Positions 7,056-13,784 of a stretch of 13,784 nucleotides of DNA are shown piece after piece. A program made the translations under genes and the position numbers. Position 1 is the stretch's first letter, and every line of letters starts with the position of its first letter. The stretch lies in contig JAGRMK010000080.1 in assembly GCA_020441345.1 (NCBI GenBank), positions 1 to 13,784 of the forward strand, read 5' to 3'. Under the pieces are notes generated by a model that saw only the letters and a list, made by a program, of their open reading frames with translations, did not search any database and was not told where the DNA came from. This stretch comes from Paracoccaceae bacterium (GTDB taxonomy: Bacteria > Pseudomonadota > Alphaproteobacteria > Rhodobacterales > Rhodobacteraceae).

Positions 7056-8300
7056 GTGGTCATGACGAGTACCCTTGGCGCACCAGGAAACCGCCGGATG
7101 CTGTTTTTGCTGACCGCTGCCCTGACTCTAAGCCATCTGGACCGGCATATTCTATCGATCGTTCTGGGTCAGGTCGGTTTGGGATTTTCTCTCACCGATA
7201 CGTAACTCGGTGTTCTGTCCGGCTTGACCTTTGCCCTGGTTTACGCGCTGTTCGGATTCGTGGCGGCGCGGCTTTCGGTGCCCGGTCGCAGAAAACCGTT
7301 GCTTGTGGCGGCGATGGCGGTCTGGAGCCTTGCAACCATCGCCCAAGGCGCGGCGATTGGCTTTGCCTCGATGCTGGTCGGTCGGCTTGTGGTCGGGATC
7401 GGCGAGGCCGCCGTGGTGCCCGCGTCCCATGCGATGATTGCCGATGCCTATCCCGCGCAACGGCGTGCCTCGGCGATGGCCTTGTTTCAGAGCGGTGCGA
7501 ATATCGGGCTTTTACTGGCCTTTGTGATCGGCGGCGCGGTGGCCGCGACCTGGGGTTGGCGGGCGGCATTTATCGTGGCGGGCGCGCCGGGCCTTGTGTT
7601 GGCGGTGATCCTGCTGGTCTGGCTACCCGAACCGGGCGACACCGCGGCCCCCGACGAGCGGGCCACGCGGCCCGGCCTGCGTCTGGCCTTCGGTCTGGTC
7701 TGGGGGCAGACCAGTGCCCGCTGTGCCTTGCTGGGGTCGGTCCTGTCGAGCCTGGTCAGCTTTGGCGGCGTGGCCTGGGTTCCGACCTATCTGGCACGAG
7801 AACACACGATGACGCTGCAGCAGGTCGGCCTATATCTGGCGGTTCTGGTTGGGGTGATTGGCGCCCTGGGCACCTGGCTCGGCGGGGCGCTGTCGGACCG
7901 GGCCGAGGCGCGCAGCCCCGGCGGGCGCATGCGCGTCGTCGTGGCCAGCGTGGTGATCGCCAAGCTGGGCGCGGTGGTGTTCTATTTGCTGGGGCCGTCG
8001 CCGCTGGCGCTGATCGTCTTCGTGATCCCGGTGGCGGTGAACGGTGTCTTTGTCGCCCCGGCCATGTCGCATGTCTACGGGCACCTGCCCGCGCGACAAC
8101 GACCGATGGCCTCTGCAATCCTGATGTTCGGCGCGAATTTCGTCGGATTGGGTCTGGGGCCGATCACCGTCGGCGTGATGAGCGATCTGTTCCAGGGTCT
8201 TGTCGAGCAACCTCTGGGTCTGGCGCTGGGGATCCTGCAAGTGTTCGGGTTCTGGGCGGCGTGGATGTTCTGGCGGGCGGGAAAGACCCAGACGCCCTGA
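7056..8300 (+). pseudogene. MFS transporter interrupted by an in-frame TAA
   Basis: Major facilitator inner-membrane transporter of the spinster-like/sugar-phosphate type, substrate unknown. The frame opens at GTG 7056 (AGGGA at 7043-7047; ATG 7062 also possible). It covers the first membrane helix and the loop DRHILSIVLG...SLTDT, then meets TAA at 7203-7205. Without any change of frame it continues as LGVLSGLTFALVYALFG to TGA 8298-8300; the remaining stretch can also be read alone as 358 residues from TTG 7224. Family members normally have SDTQLG here, so the stop sits exactly where Gln (CAA) is expected: a single C-to-T change explains it. Restored length would be about 414 residues with some 12 helices, typical for MFS. 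The loop 2-3 motif reads ARLSVPGRRK and lacks the usual Asp. It ends 6 bases from the convergent LysR gene. A sequencing error or stop suppression cannot be excluded. Confidence 0.85.
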
Positions 8301-8306
8301 TCCGCG

Positions 8307-9251
8307 TCACCGGACGGGCTGCCGTCCCATTGCCGACTTGATGCGGTTTCGCAGCCAGACTAGACCCGGATCCTCAACGCGCCGCCGGTGCCAGATCAGA
8401 AAGAACGACAGGTCAATCAACGAGCGCGGCGGCTCCAGAATTTGCAGTCCGCCCTGATCCGGCAATGCTTCGACATAAAAACGTGGAAGCAAGCCGATCA
8501 GGTCGGATTTCGCCACGATCGCGGCGATGGACGACGGGCGATTGACCTGTATCGCTTGTCGGAACGGCGTCGATTCCTTCATCACCAGCTTCTTGGAACT
8601 CGCCCGCGCACCGGGCACCGTCGACGGCAGGTCGAGATCCAGCGACACATGCCCGTGGGCCATCAACTCGGGCCCTGAAATCGTGCCGCTCAGGGTCGGA
8701 TGATCGCGCCGCGCGACCACCACCACATCCAGCGGACAGAGTTCTTCCCAGTCGATCTGCGGGCTGCGGGCCGGGGTAAGACCGATGGCCAGATCCGCCG
8801 CCCCGTCGCTGACCGCATCCTCGCTGGTGATCGTCTGCGGATGCAAAAGCTTCACCGACAAGGACGGGTTCACCGCCGTATGCGCGGCCAGCATCGGCAT
8901 GACCACGGGTTCGAACACGTCGATCATGTGCAAGCGGAAGGTCCGCTCGCTGTGATCGGGGTCGAACGCAACCTCGCGGTTGCCGATCGAATGGATGTCT
9001 TGCAACGCCCGTCGGATCGGGGCGATGATCGCCTCGGCGCGTTCGGTCGGGCGCACCCCCTTGCCGTCGCGCACGAACAGCGGGTCATCAAGCTGCGTGC
9101 GCAACCGGGTCAGCGCGTTCGAAACCGTAGGCTGGTTCATGTCCAGCACCTGGGCCGCGCGACTGATGTTTCCAGCGGAATAGATCGCCTCGAACAGGAC
9201 CAGAAGGTTCAGGTCGATGTCTCTTATATTTATAAGGCGAATACCAATCAT
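8307..9251 (-). CDS. LysR-type transcriptional regulator
   Basis: DNA-binding regulator of 314 residues, usual LysR length. The N-terminal winged helix-turn-helix runs from about residue 10 to 70: DIDLNLLVLFEAIYSAGNIS, RAAQVLDMNQPTVSNALTRL, then RTQLDDPLFVRDGKGVRPTERA. This form, with DLNLL at the start and NQPTVSNAL in the recognition helix, resembles the NodD/PcpR-like branch of the family. The rest is the periplasmic-binding-protein-like effector domain, with AADLAIGLTPA and VVARRDHPTLSG. The only nearby start is ATG 9249-9251, behind a weak ribosome binding site and a leader of about 13 bases. It converges on the broken MFS gene and diverges from the autotransporter-like gene; LysR proteins often control a divergent neighbour and themselves, so the shared 93-base gap is the likely target. 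The inducer cannot be predicted. No lesion is seen. Confidence 0.94.
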   Translation of the reverse strand: MIGIRLINIRDIDLNLLVLFEAIYSAGNISRAAQVLDMNQPTVSNALTRLRTQLDDPLFVRDGKGVRPTERAEAIIAPIRRALQDIHSIGNREVAFDPDHSERTFRLHMIDVFEPVVMPMLAAHTAVNPSLSVKLLHPQTITSEDAVSDGAADLAIGLTPARSPQIDWEELCPLDVVVVARRDHPTLSGTISGPELMAHGHVSLDLDLPSTVPGARASSKKLVMKESTPFRQAIQVNRPSSIAAIVAKSDLIGLLPRFYVEALPDQGGLQILEPPRSLIDLSFFLIWHRRRVEDPGLVWLRNRIKSAMGRQPVR

Positions 9252-9267
9252 TAAGCTCAGGTGATTG
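9245..9267. promoter_or_regulatory. Inverted repeat at the LysR transcript start, candidate operator
   Basis: CAATCA (9245-9250) and TGATTG (9262-9267) are separated by 11 bases, the spacing expected of a dimer site. The repeat covers the predicted start of the LysR transcript and its start codon, consistent with autoregulation, but this is inference. Confidence 0.4.
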
Positions 9268-9271
9268 TTCG

Positions 9272-9300
9272 AATATATCCCGCGCCGCTACTGTTGTCAT
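9272..9300 (-). promoter_or_regulatory. Strong sigma70-like promoter of the LysR gene
   Basis: On the minus strand: ATGACA (complement of 9295-9300), exactly 17 bases, TATATT (complement of 9272-9277). Each hexamer matches consensus in five of six positions, the best promoter in the window. The transcript would start near 9264. Confidence 0.6.
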
Positions 9301-9344
9301 GCGATTCCCGTGCTCTCACGGTGCGGCAAAGGGGTGAATCTTAG

Positions 9345-11757
9345 ATGTCTTTTAACGGTAACTGGCTGAATAGCCAGAATAATTTCCAGTGCTTTTCCCG
9401 GTTCCTGGCCGCGCGCGCTTCAATTCCCCCCAGGATCGCCGCGCGCGTGCCAGGTCTGTTCTCTGCCCTGTCTCAACGTCTGGCGATCGTCGCGGTCGCG
9501 CTGGCGGTGTTTCTGTCCGGCGCCCACCGCGCCGAGGCTTACGATTGGCGCAACCCTTCGATCACCACGTCCTATATCCTTGATGGCAATTGCGTCGGCG
9601 GGCCCTATCGCACCTCGGACTTTGCGTTTTTCAGCGTTCAATGGACCGCCTTCAATACAGACTTCATTCCCGGTCGAACCTTGTACCTTGCCTACTGGAG
9701 CAGAGCTTTCAATACTTGGGGAGCGGTTGATAGTTTTGAATTGGCCCCGGTCGGCCAGTTGCCAACACAGACCACTATTGTCAGTGCGGAACTCGCGGAG
9801 CTTTTCGCCGGCTCTCAGTTTTACATTGGCTTGCTTGACCATTGGGAGACAGGCGACGCCTGGAGCCTAACTGCCTCACCCCCTCGGTCCGCCCGACGCG
9901 CCCGGTCCAAGGGCCTACGGGCTCCAAGGGCGTACCGCCGTCGATATGGGCAACGATCCGGATTGCGTCAATTCTGCACCCGAGGCAGATGCCGGGCCCA
10001 ATCAGACCAGATCATCGGGAAGCTCCGTATCGCTCAGCGCCCTTGCGTCGACCGATGCGAATATCGACCAGACGCTCACTTATTCCTGGACACAGATAGG
10101 CAGCCCGACGGTGTCCTTGACGGGCGCAAACACCGCCACGCCCAGTTTCACCGCGCCAACCCTTGGCGCTGGCGATCCAAGCATCACCTTGATCTTTCGG
10201 GTCACCGTCAGCGACGGTATCACAAGTGACACGGCTCTCACCTCCGTCACCATCACCTCAACGCCCAACACACCCCCGACGGCGCATGCAGGGATCGACC
10301 AGAGCTATGCCTCCGGATCGTCGGTGAGCCTCGATGGCAGCGGCTCTTCGGCCAATGACGCGGGCCAGAGCCTGAGCTTCGCCTGGGTGCAGACCGCGGG
10401 CCCCGCCGTCACCCTGAGCGGTGCCGATACCGCCACCCCCGACTTCACCGCCCCGACCCTCGCGATCGGCGCCCCCGACGCGACCCTCACCTTCCGGCTG
10501 ACCGTCGATGACGGGTTCGGCGGCAATAGCGACAGCGTGACGATCACCGTCACCGCGCCGCTGGACACCACCCGGCCGACCGTCGCGATCCTGGGTGCGC
10601 CCGGGTCGATCCGGGCTGGCAGCGCGTTCCAGCTTACCCTGTCGTTCTCGGAGCCCGTCCTGGGCATGGTGTCCACCGGGGTCTCGGTTCAGAACGGACA
10701 GGTCACGGCTTTCTCCGGAAGTGGCGACAGCTATGCCGTGACGATCCGGGCGGCCGGGTCGGGCGTCGTTCGGGTCTCGGTGCCAGCCGGTGTCGCGGCG
10801 GATCCGTCCGGCAATGAGAACTTGCCGTCCGAGCCGGTAGCGATCCAGGACACCACCGTCCAGATCACGCAAGACCAGATGAGTCACTTCATGCAGTCGC
10901 GTGCAACGCAATTGGCCGGGCATCAACCGGATCTGATCGCGCTGTATCGTCAGGAAGGGCGTGGCGAGCTAAACGCCCAGGTGACGCGCGGGTCCGGATC
11001 GCTGCGGTTCTCGACGCGGCCGTCGAGCCCGGTCTGGGCATCCCTGAGCGCCTCATGGACCCAGGATGGCCCCTCGGACAGCAGGTATGCGCATCTTTCG
11101 CTCGGTCGTCATGTCGCGATGTCGCCGACCCTGTCCTTCGGAGCCATGCTGCAGATCGATCATGTCGCCTATGACACGGGCAGCGCGTCGATCGCCGGGA
11201 CCGGTTGGCTGGCGGGACCGTATCTGGTCGGCCGCCTGCCCGACCACCCGCTGTTTTTCAGCGCGCATGCCCTCTATGGCGAGACCCGCAACAGGCATTC
11301 GCCCTTTGGCACCTATAGCGACATCGTGGAAACGCGGCGCCGGTTGTTCAGTGCAACGGTCGCGGGTGACATGACCCTCGGGCGGGTGACGCTGACCCCC
11401 AGTTTGCGCGCGACCTATATCTCTGATCGGCAGGGTCGCTACACGGATTCGCTGGGCAACCCGATCCCCGCGCAGTCCATTTCGTCGATGACGGCAAGTC
11501 TTGGCTTCGACGCCGCCCTGCCCCTGCCGACGCAGCGCGGTGACGTGACCTTGCGCGGCGGTCTGTCGCTGATCCATAGCCGAAGCTCGAGCACCGGCGC
11601 CGCGGCCGCGACGATCCCGGCCACCGAGGGGACGCGCGGTGCGGTGCGGGCCGGCTTCGATTTTCTGACACGCCATGGGGCGACCTGGAGCTTTGACGCC
11701 AATTACGACGGCGTCGGATCCTCGGGCTTCGGCAGCTACGGGCTCACCCTGACCTAA
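9345..11757 (+). pseudogene. Autotransporter-like secreted protein with Ig/PKD-like domains, apparently frameshifted
   Basis: Two overlapping reading frames look like one broken gene. The 5' frame opens at ATG 9345 (AAAGGGG at 9328-9334) and encodes a long signal sequence: basic N-region, hydrophobic core LAIVAVALAVFLSG (46-59) and AEA before Tyr66. An exported domain of unknown type follows to about GDAWSLTAS; past there the frame turns into Arg-rich nonsense, ending at 10229. The sensible sequence resumes one base later in the +1 frame (PPDAPGPRAYGLQG...) and runs to TAA 11755-11757. That frame has a stop at 9868-9870, so the shift lies at or after 9871; the C5 run at 9879-9883 is the best candidate. 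Removing one C would give about 803 residues: signal peptide, N-domain, two PKD-like repeats, one Ig-like domain and a C-terminal beta-barrel. GTG 9447 is an alternative start giving a shorter signal peptide. Sequencing error is the main alternative to true decay. Confidence 0.72.
9946..11757 (+). CDS. 3' frame of the autotransporter-like gene: PKD-like repeats, Ig-like domain, beta-barrel
   Basis: The longest uninterrupted frame of the broken gene, 603 residues from ATG 9946, which is probably not a true start since no signal peptide precedes it. Residues about 13-105 and 112-204 are two PKD/REJ-like domains with a 99-residue period (matching W48 and W147; both carry the ATPxFTAPTL block and FR-x-TV-x-DG). 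Residues about 208-302 form a bacterial Ig-like domain (TRPTVAILGAPG, LSFSEPV, VPAGVAADPSGNEN). From about 310 (QMSHFMQSRATQLAGHQPDL) to the end is an outer-membrane beta-barrel of autotransporter type, with alternating strands such as PVWASLSASW, GWLAGPYLVGRL and the FGTYSDIVETRRRL turn. The barrel would export or anchor the N-terminal domains at the cell surface, possibly for adhesion. The protein ends YGLTLT without the terminal aromatic residue usual in barrels. Confidence 0.72.
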   Translation: MGNDPDCVNSAPEADAGPNQTRSSGSSVSLSALASTDANIDQTLTYSWTQIGSPTVSLTGANTATPSFTAPTLGAGDPSITLIFRVTVSDGITSDTALTSVTITSTPNTPPTAHAGIDQSYASGSSVSLDGSGSSANDAGQSLSFAWVQTAGPAVTLSGADTATPDFTAPTLAIGAPDATLTFRLTVDDGFGGNSDSVTITVTAPLDTTRPTVAILGAPGSIRAGSAFQLTLSFSEPVLGMVSTGVSVQNGQVTAFSGSGDSYAVTIRAAGSGVVRVSVPAGVAADPSGNENLPSEPVAIQDTTVQITQDQMSHFMQSRATQLAGHQPDLIALYRQEGRGELNAQVTRGSGSLRFSTRPSSPVWASLSASWTQDGPSDSRYAHLSLGRHVAMSPTLSFGAMLQIDHVAYDTGSASIAGTGWLAGPYLVGRLPDHPLFFSAHALYGETRNRHSPFGTYSDIVETRRRLFSATVAGDMTLGRVTLTPSLRATYISDRQGRYTDSLGNPIPAQSISSMTASLGFDAALPLPTQRGDVTLRGGLSLIHSRSSSTGAAAATIPATEGTRGAVRAGFDFLTRHGATWSFDANYDGVGSSGFGSYGLTLT

Positions 11758-11764
11758 AACCACA

Positions 11765-11809
11765 GGTTCTGAGACGGGATCGTCCCGGGGGGTGCAAGCC
11801 CCCGGAACC
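11765..11809. other. Nested inverted repeats between convergent genes (possible terminator region)
   Basis: GGTTC (11765-11769) pairs with GAACC (11805-11809), enclosing CGGGA/TCCCG (within 11774-11787) and CCGGGGG (11785-11791) / CCCCCGG (11799-11805). The inner hairpins share bases and compete. No T tract follows, so terminator function is uncertain. It lies between the autotransporter-like gene and the convergent Rieske gene. Confidence 0.4.
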
Positions 11810-11831
11810 GCGGTCTGCGCGGCAAGGGAAC

Positions 11832-11848
11832 CCCGCCATGCTGGCGGG
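11832..11848 (-). terminator. Possible hairpin after the Rieske gene
   Basis: Perfect 7-bp stem CCCGCCA (11832-11838) / TGGCGGG (11842-11848) with a 3-base loop, 6 bases past the Rieske stop codon on the minus strand. It is followed only by a weak pyrimidine stretch, so termination is unproven. Confidence 0.35.
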
Positions 11849-11854
11849 CGCCGG

Positions 11855-12895
11855 TCAGTCGCGCATTCGGGCGTCCACGGCCTGTTCCTCGGCGATCATG
11901 GCCTCCAGGCGACGTCGGAACCGCAATTGCCCGGCGTCGATCGGCAGGTCGATATGCGGTGTTCGCTTGTCGCTCATGCCTTTTTGCACCTCGGTCAGCA
12001 CGGCGCGATCTTCCTCGAAGGCGTGCTGAACATCGGCGGTCATCATCGCGCTGAGTTCGGCGTCGTCGGGGCGGATGTTGCGCAACTGGAACCAGTAGTA
12101 GCGCGTCTCGCTGGCGGTCGTCGGGGTCATGAAATTCAGGCTGTCCATGATGAACGTGTCGGGGTGCAGGCGGCCATCCGGCCCGCCGGTTCCGGCCGGG
12201 GTGAATACCGCGCGGATCAGTGCATGCGCCGGATAGCGCACTTCGTAATGCTGCAGCCGGTCGCATTTGCCGGTAAAGCCGATCACCTTCTTGTAAAACG
12301 GCGCGGGATCGACATTCATCATCCAGCGATGCACAATGATGCCGTTCTCGGCCTTCGACACCCGCAGCGGCGTATCCTTGGTCGCAGCCTGCGCGAAAGA
12401 GGTCTGGTGCACCCAGGCAACATGCGTCGGGTCCAGAAGATTGTCACACATCAGCAGGTAGTTGCACGGCAGTTCCATTGCATCGCCGCGATTGAGTCCC
12501 CAGGCCGGATCGCCCCAGTGTTCGATGTGGAAGATCTCGCCAGGGTCCGCCAGCGCCGGGTTGCCCATCCAGATCCAGACGAGCCCGTATTTCTCGTGGC
12601 AGGGATAGGCGTGCACGGCGGCATTGGACGGAATGCGCCCGGAGCCCGGCGCCCAGACGCAGGTGCCCGCGCAATCGAAGGTCAGACCGTGATAGCCGCA
12701 TTCCACCTGATCATCCTTCAACCGCCCCCTGGACAGCGGCAGCTTGCGGTGCGGGCAGGCATCCTCGAGCGCGATGACCTCGCCCCTGGAGGTGCGAAAG
12801 ATGCAGATCTTTTCGCCAAGCACCATGATCTGACGCAACGTGTCGTCAACCTCGTGGTCCCAGGCGGCGACGTACCAGGCGTTTTTCAGGAACAT
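11855..12895 (-). CDS. Rieske non-heme iron oxygenase, VanA-like (aromatic ring hydroxylating/demethylating)
   Basis: Oxygenase component of a two- or three-part monooxygenase; 346 residues, close to vanillate O-demethylase VanA and related enzymes. The N-terminal Rieske domain binds [2Fe-2S] through C47-P-H49 and C66-x-x-H69 (CPHRKLPLSRG ... ECGYHG). The catalytic domain holds the mononuclear iron site NLLDPTHVAWVH with H158 and H163. The N terminus MFLKNAWYVAAW is typical of this family and places the start at ATG 12893-12895, preceded by GGAGAG (complement of 12901-12906); the frame continues further upstream but only into repeat sequence. No reductase or ferredoxin gene is in the window, so its electron donor must be encoded elsewhere. 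Substrate unknown: a methoxylated or carboxylated aromatic is likely by family. It follows hutH on the same strand after 200 bases, and a functional link is not evident. All ligands are intact. Confidence 0.93.
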   Translation of the reverse strand: MFLKNAWYVAAWDHEVDDTLRQIMVLGEKICIFRTSRGEVIALEDACPHRKLPLSRGRLKDDQVECGYHGLTFDCAGTCVWAPGSGRIPSNAAVHAYPCHEKYGLVWIWMGNPALADPGEIFHIEHWGDPAWGLNRGDAMELPCNYLLMCDNLLDPTHVAWVHQTSFAQAATKDTPLRVSKAENGIIVHRWMMNVDPAPFYKKVIGFTGKCDRLQHYEVRYPAHALIRAVFTPAGTGGPDGRLHPDTFIMDSLNFMTPTTASETRYYWFQLRNIRPDDAELSAMMTADVQHAFEEDRAVLTEVQKGMSDKRTPHIDLPIDAGQLRFRRRLEAMIAEEQAVDARMRD

Positions 12896-13032
12896 CGTGT
12901 CTCTCCATGATGGCGGAATTCGGAAGGTGTGGAACGTCCTGGCCCTGACCCTTTTTCGCTCTGGTGGCAATACCGAGACCCGCCTTTGCCCGCCACGGTG
13001 CCGGAACAGACCGCGGCGGGGGGGGCGACAGA

Positions 13033-13098
13033 GGGGGGCGTTGCCCCCCGACGGCTGCGCCGCCTCCCCCCAGAGTATTTCGGGCAAGATGAAAATCA
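13033..13098. repeat. GC-rich intergenic hairpin repeat with GAGTATTT...AAGATGAAAA tail
   Basis: GGGGGGC (13033-13039) and GCCCCCC (13043-13049) form a perfect hairpin with a GTT loop; a smaller CGGC/GCCG hairpin follows (13052-13062), then a C-rich run and GAGTATTT with AAGATGAAAA (about 13073-13095). Similar G/C-hairpin plus GAGTATTT elements are, from memory, scattered between genes in many Rhodobacteraceae genomes. It lies between hutH and the Rieske gene and abuts the hutH stop codon (13096-13098), so it may act as transcript-end structure. The rest of this 200-base gap (12896-13032) shows nothing I can assign. Confidence 0.6.
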
Positions 13099-13784
13099 CA
13101 ATGCGAAGTCGAGCTGCGCCGCTGCCGCGAGATCGTCGCCGCGCACGAGCTCGGCCGCGATCTGGATCTCGGGGGCGAGGTAGCGGTCGTTGGCCAAGGC
13201 CGGCACCCGCGCGCGCAGCACCGTGATCGCTGCCCGCAGGCGCGGCGCGGTCGCCAGGGGCGCGCGGAACTCGATACCCTGCGTGGCGCAGAGCGCCTCG
13301 ACCCCCAGGATCACCGAGAGATTGGCGTTCATCCGCAGCAGACGGCGCGCACCATGGGCGGCCATGCTGACATGGTCCTCCTGGTTGGCCGAGGTCGGCG
13401 TGCTGTCGGTGCTGCAGGGGGTCGCGAGGTGTTTGTTCTCGCTCATCAGCGCGGCGGTGGTGACTTCGGCGATCATGTAGCCCGAGTTCAGGCCCGGCAC
13501 GGGCGTCAGGAACGGCGGCAGATCGTGGCTGAGGGTCGGATCCACCATCAACGCCACCCGGCGCTGCGCGATGGCGCCGATCTCGGCCAGTGCCAGGGCA
13601 ACGATATCGGCGGCAAAGGCGACCGGTTCGGCGTGGAAATTGCCGCCCGACAGGATGCCAGCGGCGGTGACCAGCGGATTGTCGGTTACGGCGTTGGCCT
13701 CGGTTTCCAGGGTCGTCGCGGCAAAGCGCGGCAGGTCGGGCGCGGGGCCCAGCACCTGCGGCTGGCAGCGGATGGAATAGGGAT
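13096..13784 (-). CDS. hutH: Histidine ammonia-lyase (C-terminal part; 5' end outside window)
   Basis: First step of histidine degradation: non-oxidative deamination of L-histidine to urocanate, in the cytoplasm as a homotetramer. About 228 C-terminal residues are present, of a usual ~510; the frame is open to the window edge (PYSIRCQPQVLG at the edge) and ends at TGA 13096-13098. Diagnostic segments: NAVTDNPLV, LSGGNFHAEPVAFAADIVAL, GLNSGYMIAEVTTAALMSENKHLA, and DSTPTSANQEDHVSM, which carries the conserved catalytic Glu region of HutH. The sequence reads TSANQEDHVSM rather than the NAANQDVVS form of tyrosine ammonia-lyase, which favours histidine as substrate. The Ala-Ser-Gly triad forming the MIO cofactor lies upstream of the window and cannot be checked. 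The GTG near 13755 is internal. The remaining hut genes, if present, should lie to the right. Confidence 0.96.
   Translation of the reverse strand, partial: PYSIRCQPQVLGPAPDLPRFAATTLETEANAVTDNPLVTAAGILSGGNFHAEPVAFAADIVALALAEIGAIAQRRVALMVDPTLSHDLPPFLTPVPGLNSGYMIAEVTTAALMSENKHLATPCSTDSTPTSANQEDHVSMAAHGARRLLRMNANLSVILGVEALCATQGIEFRAPLATAPRLRAAITVLRARVPALANDRYLAPEIQIAAELVRGDDLAAAAQLDFAL

Noticed and set aside
9308..9321. Small hairpin CCGTG/CACGG in the leader of the autotransporter-like gene
   Set aside because: Five-bp stem with no downstream regulatory features; too weak to call a riboswitch or thermometer.
9906..9931. Nine-base direct repeat TCCAAGGGC with 17-base period as the cause of the frameshift
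   Set aside because: A 17-base insertion would move the frame by two, not by the one base observed.
13033..13098. CRISPR-like repeat
   Set aside because: Only one copy in the window, no spacers and no cas genes.

Overview
The window is GC-rich and densely packed. Its gene content and order (purL, a Cys-rich protein, bolA and grxD; zauP and zapA divergent from transketolase; an alphaproteobacterial-type hutH) suggest a chromosomal segment of an alphaproteobacterium, most likely a Rhodobacteraceae/Roseobacter-type organism. A GC-rich hairpin repeat carrying a GAGTATTT...AAGATGAAAA tail at about 13033-13098 fits the same group. The assignment is inferred from gene families and remembered synteny; no search was run.

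Left block (1-3680). The 3' two thirds of purL (purine synthesis) is followed by a Cys-rich putative metal-binding protein starting at a GTG, an IbaG-like BolA protein, and the monothiol CGFS glutaredoxin grxD. BolA and CGFS glutaredoxins act together in Fe-S and iron homeostasis, so this is a housekeeping metal/redox cluster. grxD ends at a strong intrinsic terminator whose left arm can also pair with an upstream sequence. A membrane-anchored protein of unknown function follows.

Cell-division and carbon block (3681-6856). On the minus strand lie a coiled-coil gene, matching Caulobacter ZauP in position and type, and zapA, an FtsZ-ring accessory pair behind a good sigma70-like promoter. Divergent from them is a full-length transketolase (tkt), which starts at TTG and ends at an intrinsic terminator.

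Accessory block (6857-11760). An MFS transporter gene is split by one in-frame TAA. It converges on an intact LysR-type regulator that has a near-consensus promoter overlapping an inverted repeat. A secreted autotransporter-like gene then reads away from the regulator and appears frameshifted near 9880. Two broken surface or transport genes around an intact regulator suggest a dispensable region in decay, unless one or both lesions are sequence errors.

Right block (11761-13784). On the minus strand are a VanA-like Rieske oxygenase of unknown substrate and the C-terminal half of histidine ammonia-lyase (hutH), separated by the GC-rich intergenic repeat.

I saw no CRISPR array, tRNA, rRNA, transposase or phage gene. 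No clearly new multi-gene system is evident; the best leads are the two gene lesions, the palindrome cluster upstream of the MFS gene, and the alternative hairpins after grxD.
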